Shown here piece after piece: positions 1-9,685 of a stretch of 64,000 bases of DNA. The stretch comes from Alteromonas abrolhosensis (GTDB taxonomy: Bacteria; Pseudomonadota; Gammaproteobacteria; Enterobacterales; Alteromonadaceae), in NCBI RefSeq assembly GCF_001953635.1, contig NZ_MEJH01000005.1:124001-188000 (forward strand), written 5' to 3'. The notes beneath the pieces are model-generated. The model had not been told where the DNA came from. It saw only the letters and a program-made list of their open reading frames with translations, and ran no database searches. The translations under genes were made by a program, and so were the position numbers. Every line of letters starts with the position of its first letter. Position 1 is the first letter of the stretch.

Positions 1-142
1 AGTAGGTTACCGTTACTTCCTTGCCGATGAGAGCATTGATATCTACTGACTCATCACCAATTGGAAGCGAGTAGTGCACGGTATTGTTTTCATCGGCAGT
101 GGTACGCATTTTTCTGAGCATACCCGAATATGTAGTTGTCAC
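1..142 (-). CDS. DUF2797 family protein, N-terminal fragment
   Basis: An open frame on the minus strand runs off the left edge of the window; only the first 47 codons are present. It begins with GTG at 142-140, nine bases after an AAGG ribosome binding site. The peptide starts MTTYSGMLRKMR and continues with a YSLPIGDE stretch, which is how I remember the N-terminus of the DUF2797 family of small gammaproteobacterial proteins. No function is established for that family that I can state. It is co-oriented with, and directly downstream of, the asparaginase gene. The family call rests on memory of the N-terminal pattern only. Confidence 0.6.
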   Translation of the reverse strand, partial: MTTTYSGMLRKMRTTADENNTVHYSLPIGDESVDINALIGKEVTVTY

Positions 143-203
143 TTGTTAAAACCTTAATGCTTTGAGACTTTCTGTAGTTTATTCAGCTTTTAGAATTAGG
201 CTG

Positions 204-1211
204 TTATTCGCTTAACTCGCCGCGCAAGTTCTGCGTTAGCAGTTGGCTTATTTCCTCAAAAGGGAGCCCTTTGCTTAATAAGTAGTGCAGTTTCGCGAGA
301 GCCGCCTCGGGCGTCATATCGCTACCAGATAAAACTCCCACTTCTTGCAGGCCATGGCCCGTTGCATAGCCACCCATGTTTACGCGACCGCGCATACACT
401 GGGTACAGTTTAGAACGGGAATTTCTCTGGCCTTTGCGTATTTTAATTGCGCGATAAGTTCAGGGTTTTGAGGGGCATTGCCCACGCCATAACTCAGTAA
501 AATCAACGCGTTCACAGGTTGCTGTAGCGTGTTTTTAATCACCTCTGGCGCAATACCGGGATACAAACTTACCATACCAATAGGCTGGGCTTTAACGTTC
601 GACACCGTTAAGGTGTTGTTTGGCGTCTTCGCTAATTCGCCGGCTTTCAGACGAATATTAATGCCAGCTTCTAATAGTGGAGGGAAGTTAGGTGAGTCAA
701 ACGCACTGAAGCCATCTGCATCCACTTTACGGCTGCGGTTGCCACGAAGTAGTCTGTTATTGAAGAATAGCCCAACTTCGGCAATGGGGAAGTTCGCGGC
801 AACGTATAACGCGTTTAGAAGGTTGACTTGGCCATCTGAACGAAGCTCTGCCAATGGAATTTGAGAACCGGTAACAATGACTGGTTTTGACAAATCCTCA
901 AGCATGAAACTTAACGCCGAGGCGGTATATGCCATGGTGTCAGTACCGTGCAAAATAATGAAGCCATCGTACTTGTCGTAGTTGTCAGCGATATCATCGG
1001 CAATACGCTGCCAGTCAGACGGATCCATGTCTGATGAATCAATAAGATTATCGTATTCATGCAGTGTAAAAAGGGGCATTTCAGAACGGTGAAACTCTGG
1101 CATCTTTTTCAATGTATCTGATAAGAAGCCTGCAGCGGGTACGTAGCCTTGCTTGGAAGGCTTCATACCAATTGTTCCACCTGTATAGGCAATATATATA
1201 TGTTTGCGCAT
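204..1211 (-). CDS. ansA: L-asparaginase type I, cytoplasmic
   Basis: Hydrolyses L-asparagine to aspartate and ammonia. The 335-residue protein has the two signature blocks of the asparaginase/glutaminase family: TGGTIG at residues 10-15, with the nucleophilic threonine, and HGTDT at residues 88-92, with the second catalytic threonine and the aspartate. There is no signal peptide, and the length fits the cytosolic low-affinity type I enzyme (E. coli AnsA is about 338 residues) rather than the periplasmic type II. It stands alone between the lipA terminator and a DUF2797 gene that it probably shares a transcript with. No terminator hairpin is seen after its stop codon. Confidence 0.95.
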   Translation of the reverse strand: MRKHIYIAYTGGTIGMKPSKQGYVPAAGFLSDTLKKMPEFHRSEMPLFTLHEYDNLIDSSDMDPSDWQRIADDIADNYDKYDGFIILHGTDTMAYTASALSFMLEDLSKPVIVTGSQIPLAELRSDGQVNLLNALYVAANFPIAEVGLFFNNRLLRGNRSRKVDADGFSAFDSPNFPPLLEAGINIRLKAGELAKTPNNTLTVSNVKAQPIGMVSLYPGIAPEVIKNTLQQPVNALILLSYGVGNAPQNPELIAQLKYAKAREIPVLNCTQCMRGRVNMGGYATGHGLQEVGVLSGSDMTPEAALAKLHYLLSKGLPFEEISQLLTQNLRGELSE

Positions 1212-1319
1212 GAAATGACCTTACCCTTAATTTGGGAATACTTTTCAAAAGGGGATAGCGTAATTTGACGGGCATTCTAACAATACCCACGGGTTTGTCA
1301 CCCTGAAATACGAAGGTAC

Positions 1320-1346
1320 AAAAAAGCGGTGAAGATCACCGCTTTT
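1320..1346 (-). terminator. Rho-independent terminator after lipA
   Basis: An 11-bp perfect stem (1322-1332 with 1336-1346) and a 3-base loop are followed on the minus strand by a run of six T. It lies 55 bases downstream of the lipA stop codon and closes the ybeD-lipB-lipA unit. Confidence 0.85.
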
Positions 1347-1401
1347 ATTCTGTATCAACTTTTTGTCAGCGCTAGGCTGGGCCCTATGCTGAAGTTCGGT
1401 A

Positions 1402-2364
1402 CTACTTAACTTCTTTACCCGCTGCTTGTTGGTCAGCATGGTAGCTAGAGCGAACCATAGGGCCACATGCCGCATGGGTAAAGCCAATTTCTTTTGCGTA
1501 GTCACCAAGGGCGTCGAACTCCTTAGGGTGTACGTAGCGCTTAACCGGGTAGTGGTGGCGACTTGGCTGAAGGTATTGACCCAGCGTAAGCATGTCCACA
1601 TTGTGAGCGCGTAGATCATCAAGTACGCCTTGAATCTCTTCGTTCTCTTCACCCATACCCATCATCAGGCCAGATTTGGTCATCACGTCAGGGTGTTGCG
1701 CTTTAAACTTTTTAAGCAAATCCAACGACCATTGGTAGTTCGCGCCAGGGCGACATTCACGGTACAAACGCGGAATCGTCTCTAGGTTATGGTTGAACAC
1801 ATCAGGTACGCCGTTTTTGAAAATCTCTAATGCACGATCCATACGTCCACGGAAGTCGGGTACTAATACTTCGATTGTCGTCGTTGGGCTATGCTCGCGA
1901 ATGGCGTTAATACAGTCTACGAAATGCTGAGCACCGCCATCGCGAAGGTCGTCACGGTCTACAGAGGTAATTACCACATAGCGCAGATTCATTTCTGCAA
2001 TGGTTTTAGCCAGCTTCTCAGGCTCTTCTGCACTAGGAGGCAGAGGTTTACCGTGGGCTACGTCACAGAAAGGACAACGACGAGTACAAATATCACCTAG
2101 AATCATAAAGGTGGCTGTACCGTGGTTAAAACACTCGGCAAGGTTAGGACAACTCGCTTCTTCACACACAGAGTGAAGATTGTTTTTGCGAAGTGTCTGT
2201 TTGATGTGATCAATTTTCTCGGTAGTACGAGGAAGTTTGATTTTAATCCACTCCGGCTTGCGCAGCATTTCTTCCTTTTCAGTAGGAATAATAGTGACGG
2301 GAATGTGTTTTACTTTTTCATCATCACGGAGTTTTACCCCCGCTTGAGGTCGTGCATTACTCAT
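1402..2364 (-). CDS. lipA: Lipoyl synthase
   Basis: Radical-SAM enzyme that inserts two sulfur atoms into the octanoyl chain carried by lipoate-dependent proteins. I chose the ATG at 2364, giving 320 residues, because it follows an AAGG site in lipB and overlaps the end of lipB by 8 bases; a frame start ten codons earlier (2394) also exists. With this start the auxiliary-cluster cysteines are C67, C72 and C78 and the radical-SAM CxxxCxxC cysteines are C93, C97 and C100, one residue off the E. coli numbering. The conserved RSSY motif near the C-terminus is present. LipA acts on the product of LipB, encoded just upstream, so the two overlapping genes form one pathway unit. Confidence 0.97.
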   Translation of the reverse strand: MSNARPQAGVKLRDDEKVKHIPVTIIPTEKEEMLRKPEWIKIKLPRTTEKIDHIKQTLRKNNLHSVCEEASCPNLAECFNHGTATFMILGDICTRRCPFCDVAHGKPLPPSAEEPEKLAKTIAEMNLRYVVITSVDRDDLRDGGAQHFVDCINAIREHSPTTTIEVLVPDFRGRMDRALEIFKNGVPDVFNHNLETIPRLYRECRPGANYQWSLDLLKKFKAQHPDVMTKSGLMMGMGEENEEIQGVLDDLRAHNVDMLTLGQYLQPSRHHYPVKRYVHPKEFDALGDYAKEIGFTHAACGPMVRSSYHADQQAAGKEVK

Positions 2365-3028
2365 CAAAACCTTCTTTGTATGTTGGCTGTGCAATGGAAA
2401 GCGCTTCTAGCAACAAATGCGTTAATTCATTACCAGCGGTCTCAAGCGTAGTCGGACCATTGAGGCGCGCGGTATCGATCATTTCCATACCGGCATAACC
2501 GCAAGGGTTAATACGCTGAAACGGTGATAGGTCCATATTAACATTTAAAGCTAAGCCATGAAACGAGCAGCCATTACGTATTCTTAAACCTAATGAACAA
2601 ACTTTCTTCTCATCGACGTATACGCCAGGCGCATCGGGCTTTGGATACGCTGTCACGCCGTATTTTGCAAGTAGTCCGACCACCGATTCTTCCATAGCAG
2701 TGACTAAATGGCGAACACCCAGCTTTCTGCGCTTAATATTTAGCATCAGATAAATAACTTGTTGCCCCGGACCGTGGTAGGTTACCTGGCCGCCCCGGTC
2801 AACCTGAACAACAGGAATGTCACCAGGCATAAGTATGTGTTCAGCTTTGCCCGCTTGTCCTTGCGTAAAGACAGCATCGTGCTCAACAAGCCAAATTTCA
2901 TCCTGGGTGTTTTGGTCGCGTTCATCGGTGAAGCGCTTCATTGCCTCGAAGATAGGCTCATACGGCTGACGCCCTAACTGACGTACTATAACGCCGTTTG
3001 CGTCAGACGCTATCGACTGCTCATTCAC
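2357..3028 (-). CDS. lipB: Octanoyl-[acyl-carrier-protein]:protein octanoyltransferase
   Basis: Moves octanoate from acyl carrier protein to the lipoyl domains of 2-oxoacid dehydrogenases and the glycine cleavage H protein. The 223-residue protein has the family block [12 protein letters not shown] at about residues 78-89, the KK-VCSLGLR stretch with the catalytic lysine near 141-142, and the catalytic cysteine in INPCGY (about C176). It directly abuts ybeD upstream and overlaps lipA downstream by 8 bases, which suggests translational coupling. Confidence 0.97.
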   Translation of the reverse strand: MNEQSIASDANGVIVRQLGRQPYEPIFEAMKRFTDERDQNTQDEIWLVEHDAVFTQGQAGKAEHILMPGDIPVVQVDRGGQVTYHGPGQQVIYLMLNIKRRKLGVRHLVTAMEESVVGLLAKYGVTAYPKPDAPGVYVDEKKVCSLGLRIRNGCSFHGLALNVNMDLSPFQRINPCGYAGMEMIDTARLNGPTTLETAGNELTHLLLEALSIAQPTYKEGFDE

Positions 3029-3292
3029 TTATAGTACAACCCTAACTAGCTCTAATTTGGCAAGTTCAGTGTAAATAGTTTCCATGTGCTCTTTACTGGT
3101 TACACGCACACTGATAGAAACCGAGTGGTAAGTACCTTTACTACTTGGTTTTACGTTAGGCGAGTAATCGCCAGGCGCGTGCTGTTGAAGACAGCTAACT
3201 ACCTGTTCGGGTAAGTCTTCATGAGCAACGCCCATGACTTTAAACGTTTGGTTTGTTGGAAAATCTAGTAATTCGTCAAAACGGGTATCCAT
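3029..3292 (-). CDS. ybeD: YbeD/DUF493 family protein
   Basis: Small 87-residue cytoplasmic protein of the YbeD (DUF493) family, which has an ACT-like fold and usually sits beside lipB in gammaproteobacteria. The [11 protein letters not shown] start region and the C-terminal LELVRVVL match the family as I recall it. Its biochemical role is not settled. An AAGGATATCGC leader places a ribosome binding site in front of the ATG. Its stop codon is immediately followed by the lipB start, so it is the first gene of the ybeD-lipB-lipA operon. Confidence 0.88.
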   Translation of the reverse strand: MDTRFDELLDFPTNQTFKVMGVAHEDLPEQVVSCLQQHAPGDYSPNVKPSSKGTYHSVSISVRVTSKEHMETIYTELAKLELVRVVL

Positions 3293-3321
3293 GCGATATC
3301 CTTGGTACTTAAAATATCATA

Positions 3322-3354
3322 TAAAAAAACGGCCAGATTGTAACAAATCTGGCC
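3322..3354 (-). terminator. Rho-independent terminator after dacA
   Basis: A 10-bp GC-rich stem (3329-3338 with 3345-3354) and a 6-base loop are followed on the minus strand by seven T. It separates dacA from the ybeD-lipB-lipA operon. Confidence 0.9.
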
Positions 3355-3393
3355 GCTTCACAACTAGCTTTTTAACGTATTCAGTAAAGGTGT

Positions 3394-4578
3394 TTACTCG
3401 TCGTCAAATCCTAGCTGAAGCATAATGTAGTCTTTCATGCGGTTAAAGAAGCTGCCTTCTTTTACTTCTTGAAGGGTAACAAGTGGATAGCTAGCCACAT
3501 CTTCGCCGTCTAGTTGTAGATATAGTTTTCCAACAACCTGACCTTTTGCAAGTGGTGCTTCAAGCTTGTCATCAAGTTCGAAGTTAGCTTCTAAATTAGC
3601 CGCCTGACCGCGTGGAATAGTAATGGGGGTAGATTGATTAATTCCAAGGTCTACTGTCTCTCTATCACCCATGTAGATGCGGTGAGCAACGAAACTGTGG
3701 CCCGCTTGGTATGGCGTAAGTGTCTCGTAAAAACGGAAGCCATACTTAAGTAGCTTTTTGTTTTCAACTTTACGCGCACGTTCGCTATCAGTACCCATAA
3801 CTACAGAAATTAGACGCATACCGCCTTGCTCTGCAGAAGTGATAAGGCTGTAGCCCGCATCTGACGTGTGGCCAGTTTTAATGCCATCTACGTTTAAGCT
3901 CTTGTCCCACAATAAGCTATTGCGGTTGTATTGCTTGATGCCGTTGTAGGTGAATTCCTTCTCGCTGTAAATCTTGTACATTTCTGGTGTTTCTGCGATA
4001 AGCGCGCGAGACAGAATAGCCATGTCACGAGGGGTAGTGTAGTGATCTGGGTCGTGAAGGCCGTGGGCATTAACCCAGTGAGAACCTGTCATACCAAGTG
4101 ATGCCGTGTGTGCGTTCATCATACTGGCGAAAGCAGATTCTGAACCCGCTACGTGTTCTGCCATAGCAACACAGGCATCATTACCTGACTGCACAACGAT
4201 ACCACGTAGTAAGTCGCGTACTGAAACCTGAGTACCTACTTCGATAAACATTTTAGACGAATCAGGGAATTTCTTTGCCCATGCATTTTCCGAGATAGTC
4301 ACTTCGTCGTCTAGGCTGATGTTACCGGCTTGTAGTTCTTTACCAATAACATAAATGGTCATTATTTTCGTTAAGCTTGCAGGAGCAAGCTGCATGTCTG
4401 CATTTTTAGATGCAATGACATGACCAGTTTCAAAGTCGGTAAGAAGAAAACCCTCTGCAGCAACTGAAGGAGCAGGCGGAGTGACTACCGCAGCGTTCGC
4501 TGTGTGCAGTAATGTGCCTATCACCAAAAAGGCAAATGAAAGTAATGACGGTTTAGCGCGTTGAATTATTCTGAGCAT
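3394..4578 (-). CDS. dacA: D-alanyl-D-alanine carboxypeptidase (PBP5 type)
   Basis: Periplasmic low-molecular-weight penicillin-binding protein that removes the terminal D-alanine from peptidoglycan pentapeptides. The 394-residue protein has a signal peptide ending near residue 30, then the serine-enzyme triad SLTK (S68-K71), SGN (131-133) and KTG (234-236). A beta-rich C-terminal domain follows, ending in an amphipathic segment (FFNRMKDYIMLQLGF) that anchors such enzymes to the inner membrane. It is last in the mrdA-rodA-rlpA direction but lies 434 bases beyond rlpA, so it probably has its own promoter. Confidence 0.96.
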   Translation of the reverse strand: MLRIIQRAKPSLLSFAFLVIGTLLHTANAAVVTPPAPSVAAEGFLLTDFETGHVIASKNADMQLAPASLTKIMTIYVIGKELQAGNISLDDEVTISENAWAKKFPDSSKMFIEVGTQVSVRDLLRGIVVQSGNDACVAMAEHVAGSESAFASMMNAHTASLGMTGSHWVNAHGLHDPDHYTTPRDMAILSRALIAETPEMYKIYSEKEFTYNGIKQYNRNSLLWDKSLNVDGIKTGHTSDAGYSLITSAEQGGMRLISVVMGTDSERARKVENKKLLKYGFRFYETLTPYQAGHSFVAHRIYMGDRETVDLGINQSTPITIPRGQAANLEANFELDDKLEAPLAKGQVVGKLYLQLDGEDVASYPLVTLQEVKEGSFFNRMKDYIMLQLGFDDE

Positions 4579-5012
4579 GGTTCTAATTTCTTTGACCGTT
4601 TTATCCGTGTGAGTTAAAGCTTACCTTATTGTTGCGATGACCGCGAAACGATTACCGCAAAACATGGCTACCCAATTTTAGCTTTTGTCCAGTTCGTTAC
4701 CGAATTCTGTTATTCCACCCCGTTTTTTAACTGAGGTGGCGAGAGATCTTAACGAAAGGCCGCTTATAAGACTAGGTTTTATCAAAAAAGTTTACGTGAT
4801 TGTAGGGATTAGGCGAAGAAACCGTGATATTGCCTGCTGAATGACACATTATTGCCATAATGTCGTTGTTTTTATGAGCGAGAAGTTGCGGCTAAGTTAT
4901 GTCTTTTAGGGCTTCGGTGGGGTTTACTTTAGGTTTATTCAAACAAAAAGCCACGTTAAAAGCGCCGTTGTTAAGTTATATAGAAAACAAGGTGTTTATC
5001 TTATCGGAGAAT
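4579..5012. other. Intergenic region upstream of dacA
   Basis: This 434-base gap lies between the rlpA stop and the dacA start, both on the minus strand. I see no convincing open frame, RNA gene or strong terminator in it. It must hold the dacA leader and probably its promoter, but I could not assign boxes with confidence. Confidence 0.5.
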
Positions 5013-6035
5013 CTAGAGCGTTTGTGTTATTGCATACGCGTTGGGATAACCGTTTTGCTTTAACTGTTCGAGCACTTCTGCAACGACGGCTTCATCATGA
5101 ATAGGGCCCAGCTGAAGCTTGTAAATATTATCAGTAACCGGAAGATGAGCCGGTATTTGGTATAGCGCAGATAATACATTCGAAATTGATTTGGCTTTCT
5201 CCGCGTTTGATAGGGCAGCAACTTGAATATAAATCGCATCAGTTGCCACATTGTTATTTTTATCACTGCTGCTTGACGCACTGTCGGTAGCATTCGGTGC
5301 TGGCGCTATAGGCGGTTTTGGCGTCGTTGATGCCAGTGCCGGCGAAGGTACAACCGCAATACCCAAATATTCGTCGTAGGTTACCGTTGGATTATTTCCT
5401 ACCGTTACATTGTTTTGTTCATCAAAGTGAATGACTTCAAGCTTTACTTTGGCTGTGCCTTTGCTGTGATAGCCCAATTTTACTGCGGCTGCGTATGAAA
5501 GGTCGATAATTCTATCATCGTGAAAAGGACCGCGGTCGTTTACCCTTACAATAGCCTGCTTATTGTTTTCCAAGTTGGTAACACGCACGTAAGAGGGGAG
5601 CGGCAACGTTTTATGTGCAGCGCTCATGGCGAACATATTATAGGTTTCACCATTTGACGTTAGATGTCCGTGAAACTTCTGGCCATACCAGCTGGCGTAA
5701 CCAACTTCCTCATAGCCTTTACCGCTGTCCAGAGGGGTATAATGCTTGCCCAGTACCTTATAGGGCCTGCTATTAAACATTCTGTACGCTTCGTATTTGG
5801 GAACTGCGTCCAGTGTTTCTGGCTTTTTAGCTACGTGCTTAGGCGCTGAGTCTTGCTGTTGAGTGTAACGGCCAGATTGTGTAGGTGCACTTTGGCAGCC
5901 CACTAGGGCCAGCGCAATAAAAACGGCAGAGCCATAGCGAAAGAATTGTCCGTTTGCTTGGTTTACGTTAATAAGACCCGCGTTAACTAAACCTGTTTTA
6001 ACAAAATCAAGAACCGAAAAAAGGCGCTGCACCAT
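5013..6035 (-). CDS. rlpA: Septal-ring lytic transglycosylase, RlpA family lipoprotein
   Basis: Outer-membrane lipoprotein that in Pseudomonas cleaves denuded glycan strands during daughter-cell separation. A hydrophobic segment ends in the lipobox LVGC with the acylated cysteine at C47. A double-psi beta-barrel domain follows (about 105-200; GYASWYG, SNGE and VNDRGPF motifs), then a low-complexity linker rich in Pro/Ala/Ser, and a C-terminal SPOR domain (about 265-340) that would bind denuded glycans at the septum. The 46 residues before the lipobox cysteine are unusually many, so the true start may be internal. It lies 5 bases after rodA. Confidence 0.93.
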   Translation of the reverse strand: MVQRLFSVLDFVKTGLVNAGLINVNQANGQFFRYGSAVFIALALVGCQSAPTQSGRYTQQQDSAPKHVAKKPETLDAVPKYEAYRMFNSRPYKVLGKHYTPLDSGKGYEEVGYASWYGQKFHGHLTSNGETYNMFAMSAAHKTLPLPSYVRVTNLENNKQAIVRVNDRGPFHDDRIIDLSYAAAVKLGYHSKGTAKVKLEVIHFDEQNNVTVGNNPTVTYDEYLGIAVVPSPALASTTPKPPIAPAPNATDSASSSSDKNNNVATDAIYIQVAALSNAEKAKSISNVLSALYQIPAHLPVTDNIYKLQLGPIHDEAVVAEVLEQLKQNGYPNAYAITQTL

Positions 6036-6040
6036 ACAAG

Positions 6041-7156
6041 TTATCTAGACATTAAACGTTTCTGAGTGGCAATGGCCATAAGAATGCCAAAACCTGCCAT
6101 TAAAGTCACCATGGATGTTCCACCAAAACTCACCAAAGGTAGCGGTACGCCAACCACGGGAAGTAAGCCAGACACCATGCCCATATTTACAAATACATAA
6201 ACAAAAAAGGTAAGCGTAATACTGCCGCCAAGCAGTTTAGCGTATGCGTCTTGCGCGCGACTGGAAATTATAAGGCCGCGTAAAATAATGAAAATATAAA
6301 TTGCCATTAAACACATGACACCAGTCAGGCCAAATTCTTCACTGAAAACAGAAAAAATAAAGTCGGTATGACGTTCGGGTAAAAACTCTAGCTGCGACTG
6401 CGTGCCTTGCAGCCAGCCTTTGCCGTCAACACCACCTGAACCAATAGCAATCTTAGATTGAATGATATGGTACCCTGAACCTAATGGATCGCTTTCCGGG
6501 TTTAAAAAGGTTAACACGCGCTGCTTTTGATAATCCTTCATTAGGAAGAACCACATGACAGGCGCAAACGCCCCAATAAGGCCCCCAACTACCGATATTA
6601 GCCGCCAACTCATGCCTGCCAGAAATATAGCGAAAATGCCTGAACTGGCTATCAATAGGGATGTACCTAAGTCGGGCTGCTTAGCAATAAGAATAGTAGG
6701 AACCACGACTAGACCAAAACCAACAATGATATGGGTTGTGCGTGGTGGCATCGTGAACTTACTGATATACCATGCAACCATCATGGGTACGGCGAGTTTC
6801 ATTAATTCTGAGGGCTGAAAACGAATAAAGCCTAGGTCGAGCCAGCGCTGTGCACCTTTGCCCATATCGCCAAATAGCAATACGGCCACTAGCATTAAAA
6901 GCCCTACACCATAGGCATAGGTTGAGAAAAACCTAAACACACCCAAAGGAAGCTGGGCTAACCCAAACATAACGATAAAGCTAAATCCAAGCCTGATAAA
7001 CTGGCGCTCCATCTGCTCCATATCCTGCCCAGAAGCAGAATAAAGTGTAAATAGGCCAACACAACTTAATACAAGTAAGCCGACTAGCAGCCAGCCGTCA
7101 ATATGAATGCGTTGAAGAAAGCTAATTTTATTAGGGTTTATGGTGGTTCTTTTCAC
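6041..7156 (-). CDS. rodA: Peptidoglycan glycosyltransferase RodA
   Basis: SEDS-family integral membrane polymerase that makes glycan strands for side-wall elongation together with PBP2. The 371-residue protein is almost entirely hydrophobic, with about ten membrane segments. The FLPERHTDFIFSVF loop carries the conserved aspartate (E. coli D262), and the C-terminal LVSFGGTSM block is typical. It starts with GTG at 7156, and the G of that codon is the last base of the mrdA stop (TAGTG), so translation is coupled to the partner PBP2. Confidence 0.97.
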   Translation of the reverse strand: MKRTTINPNKISFLQRIHIDGWLLVGLLVLSCVGLFTLYSASGQDMEQMERQFIRLGFSFIVMFGLAQLPLGVFRFFSTYAYGVGLLMLVAVLLFGDMGKGAQRWLDLGFIRFQPSELMKLAVPMMVAWYISKFTMPPRTTHIIVGFGLVVVPTILIAKQPDLGTSLLIASSGIFAIFLAGMSWRLISVVGGLIGAFAPVMWFFLMKDYQKQRVLTFLNPESDPLGSGYHIIQSKIAIGSGGVDGKGWLQGTQSQLEFLPERHTDFIFSVFSEEFGLTGVMCLMAIYIFIILRGLIISSRAQDAYAKLLGGSITLTFFVYVFVNMGMVSGLLPVVGVPLPLVSFGGTSMVTLMAGFGILMAIATQKRLMSR

Positions 7157-9084
7157 TAGTTTGTCCCTAATTCATTGTCACTGTTCGCCGTGTCAGCTAC
7201 CACAGGCTCAAAAACACGATCTCTGAAATAAAAGTCCATGATTTGGCGGGCGACAGGCGCAGCGTTCTTACTACCACCGCCTACGTTTTCAAGCACCACG
7301 GTTACGGATATCTCTGGGTCATTGAAAGGTGCAAAGCCAACGTACATGGCATTATCGCGCAAGCGCTCATCTATTTTAGTTGCATCATACTTCTCATTTT
7401 GACCCACGGTGAATAGCTGGGCTGTGCCCGTTTTACCCGCAGAGTCGTACGGGGTGTCGGCAAATGCATGGCGCGCGCCGCCTTCTTCGCCGCTCACCAC
7501 ATCGCGCATTGCGTTTAACACGACATCTAAGTTCTTGCGGTTCTTTATTTCTATGGGGCGCAGTGATTTTAATGGAATCAAGTCAACGGACCCATCGGTA
7601 TTCATATAGCCGCGAATAATCTGTGGAATATAACGTTCACCGGCATTAATTAATGTATTTACCGACGTGTTTAATTGCACAGGTGTTGTGGTCCAGTAGC
7701 TCTGTCCTATACCTACAGGAATGGTATCCCCGATATACCAAGGTTGATTAAAGCGAGCTCGCTTCCAACCCCGGCTTGGCATGTTAGCGTCTGATTCTTC
7801 ATAAAGATCGATACCCGTGAAATCACCGAATCCGAATTCGTACATAGACTCACTGATCTTATCGATACCTAATTTATACGCTAGCTCGTAATAATAGGTA
7901 TCGCACGACACTTCTATTGCTTTTGATACGTTAACTTTTCCATGTCCCCATCGACGCCAATCGCGCCACACGTGAGACACATTTGGCAGCTGATAGCGCC
8001 CAGTGTCATTAACCGTATAGTCTTTAGTGATTACTCCTTCTTCTAGCCCAACAAAACCCAAGTGGGGTTTGATGGTTGAAGCGGGAGGGTATTGCCCTTG
8101 GGTCGCTCGGTTAATTAACGGGCGGTCTGGTGAATTCAGTAGTGCAGAGTAATTCTTGCTGCTGATACCGTGCACAAATAAATTGGGGTCGTAACTGGGG
8201 TTAGAATAAAGTGCCAGTACGCCGCCGGTTTTAACATCGGTTACCACTACAGCACCGCGCATACCTTCTATAATTCGCTGAGCCTCTAACTGAAGCTCTA
8301 AATCTAGGTTAAGTACGATATCTTTGCCCGGTGTGGGAGGTTCAACGCTAAGAACGCGAATAATTCGGCCTTGGTTGTTTACTTCTACCTGCTGATAGCC
8401 CACTTTTCCGTGCAGTAGCTCTTCATGGTACTTCTCAATGCCAAGCTTGCCTATATCGTGGGTTGCTGCGTAATTATCTTCCTGACCTGCTTCAACCAGT
8501 TTTTGTAAATCTCGTTTGTTAATGCGCGCTACGTAGCCAAGGGCATGAGTGAGCGTTTCTTTGTAGGGGTAATGTCGAGCTAAACGGGCTTCAATTTGTA
8601 CACCAGGGAATTTGTGTTTACTGGCAGAGAATAGCGCCACTTCTTCTTCACTTAGCTGTGTGCGAAGAGCAACGGGTTTAAATCGACGGGTGCCTTTGAG
8701 CGTAGATTGAAAGCGTTCAATTTCATCGCTGGTGATGCCCATTAATTCAGTTAAATCACTAAGGGTTTGGTCTATGTCATCCACTTGTTCTGGAATGACT
8801 TCCAAACTGAAAACCGGACGATTTTCTGCTAAAAGCACACCGTTGCGGTCATAGATGAGACCGCGATTTGGTGCTATGGGTAGAACCTTAATTCGGTTGC
8901 CGTTTGAGCGGGTTTGATAATCTTCAAACTGAGTAACCTGCAAAGAATAGAGGTTGTTGAGCACAATGCCCAACATGGCAACAACAATGATAAAAGCAAT
9001 AGTCGCTCGGCGGGCGAACAAGTTCGCTTCTGCGGAGTGGTCTCGTATTGCTTGGCGCTTTCGTTGCATCGACTTCCTTTGCAT
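7156..9084 (-). CDS. mrdA: Penicillin-binding protein 2, elongasome transpeptidase
   Basis: Class B penicillin-binding protein that cross-links the strands made by RodA. The 642-residue protein has one N-terminal membrane segment (about 25-48), a pedestal domain with the RGLIYDRNG motif (about 74-82), and a transpeptidase domain with the active site STIK (S336-K339), SCD (393-395) and KTGT (551-554). Its stop codon overlaps the rodA start by one base, and rlmH ends 15 bases upstream. The order rsfS-rlmH-mrdA-rodA-rlpA-dacA is the classic gammaproteobacterial arrangement. Confidence 0.97.
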   Translation of the reverse strand: MQRKSMQRKRQAIRDHSAEANLFARRATIAFIIVVAMLGIVLNNLYSLQVTQFEDYQTRSNGNRIKVLPIAPNRGLIYDRNGVLLAENRPVFSLEVIPEQVDDIDQTLSDLTELMGITSDEIERFQSTLKGTRRFKPVALRTQLSEEEVALFSASKHKFPGVQIEARLARHYPYKETLTHALGYVARINKRDLQKLVEAGQEDNYAATHDIGKLGIEKYHEELLHGKVGYQQVEVNNQGRIIRVLSVEPPTPGKDIVLNLDLELQLEAQRIIEGMRGAVVVTDVKTGGVLALYSNPSYDPNLFVHGISSKNYSALLNSPDRPLINRATQGQYPPASTIKPHLGFVGLEEGVITKDYTVNDTGRYQLPNVSHVWRDWRRWGHGKVNVSKAIEVSCDTYYYELAYKLGIDKISESMYEFGFGDFTGIDLYEESDANMPSRGWKRARFNQPWYIGDTIPVGIGQSYWTTTPVQLNTSVNTLINAGERYIPQIIRGYMNTDGSVDLIPLKSLRPIEIKNRKNLDVVLNAMRDVVSGEEGGARHAFADTPYDSAGKTGTAQLFTVGQNEKYDATKIDERLRDNAMYVGFAPFNDPEISVTVVLENVGGGSKNAAPVARQIMDFYFRDRVFEPVVADTANSDNELGTN

Positions 9085-9099
9085 CAGTGTAGCATCACC

Positions 9100-9570
9100 T
9101 TACTCACGGTGATAAGGATGGTTTTGCGTGACCGACCACGCGCGGTAAAGGCTCTCAGTAAGAATTATTCTAACCAGAGGATGGGGGAGAGTAAGGGCTG
9201 ATAACGACCATTTTTGCTCGGACGCAGCAATACATTCAGGTGCTAGTCCTTCAGGGCCACCAATGAGCAAACTCACGTCGCGCCCGTCCATTTTCCAGTT
9301 GTCTAGTTGTTTTGCAAGAGTCGGCGTGTCCCAGGGTTTGCCCGTTACTTCTAACGTAACAATGCGATTTCCTTTTGGGATAGCGGCCAGCATTTGCTCA
9401 CCTTCTTTTTCCAAAATGCGTTTGATATCCGCATTTTTCCCGCGTTTGCCCGCTGGGATTTCGGTGAAAGATACCGGCATGTCGCTGGGAAAGCGACGAA
9501 TAAACTCATCCACGCCAGTGTTTACCCAACTTGGCATTTTCGTTCCAACTGCGACGATTTGTATACGCAC
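9100..9570 (-). CDS. rlmH: 23S rRNA (pseudouridine1915-N3)-methyltransferase
   Basis: SPOUT-class enzyme that methylates pseudouridine 1915 in helix 69 of 23S rRNA, acting on assembled 70S ribosomes. At 156 residues it matches the E. coli protein (155). The SAM-binding knot is visible as LLIGGPEG and the C-terminal [17 protein letters not shown], and the family ending NHPYHRE is intact. It sits between rsfS and mrdA, so ribosome maturation and cell-wall genes share a transcript. Confidence 0.97.
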   Translation of the reverse strand: MRIQIVAVGTKMPSWVNTGVDEFIRRFPSDMPVSFTEIPAGKRGKNADIKRILEKEGEQMLAAIPKGNRIVTLEVTGKPWDTPTLAKQLDNWKMDGRDVSLLIGGPEGLAPECIAASEQKWSLSALTLPHPLVRIILTESLYRAWSVTQNHPYHRE

Positions 9571-9612
9571 TTTGTTACCCTTACTGCAGGAATTACACTT
9601 TCACTTATACAA

Positions 9613-9644
9613 TAAAGGCCATACGCGTTTGGGTATGGCCTTTA
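9613..9644. repeat. Perfect 12-bp inverted repeat between rsfS and rlmH
   Basis: The arms 9613-9624 and 9633-9644 pair perfectly around an 8-base loop in the 115-base gap between rsfS and rlmH. The stem ends in A/T pairs, but the flanking T tract is poor on both strands. It could be an attenuator or weak terminator inside the operon. Confidence 0.5.
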
Positions 9645-9685
9645 TCGACCGTGCTACTGCAAGTTTATAATTGGCGTTTAAGCCA

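Noticed and set aside
529-864. 111-codon frame on the plus strand inside ansA
   Set aside because: It is the antisense shadow of a strongly supported asparaginase and has no family pattern or ribosome site.
1245-1652. 135-codon minus-strand frame overlapping the end of lipA
   Set aside because: It lies in another frame of lipA and across the lipA terminator, so it cannot be a separate transcript end-to-end.
9263-9670. 135-codon plus-strand frame opposite rlmH
   Set aside because: Antisense shadow of rlmH; composition is not protein-like and there is no start signal.
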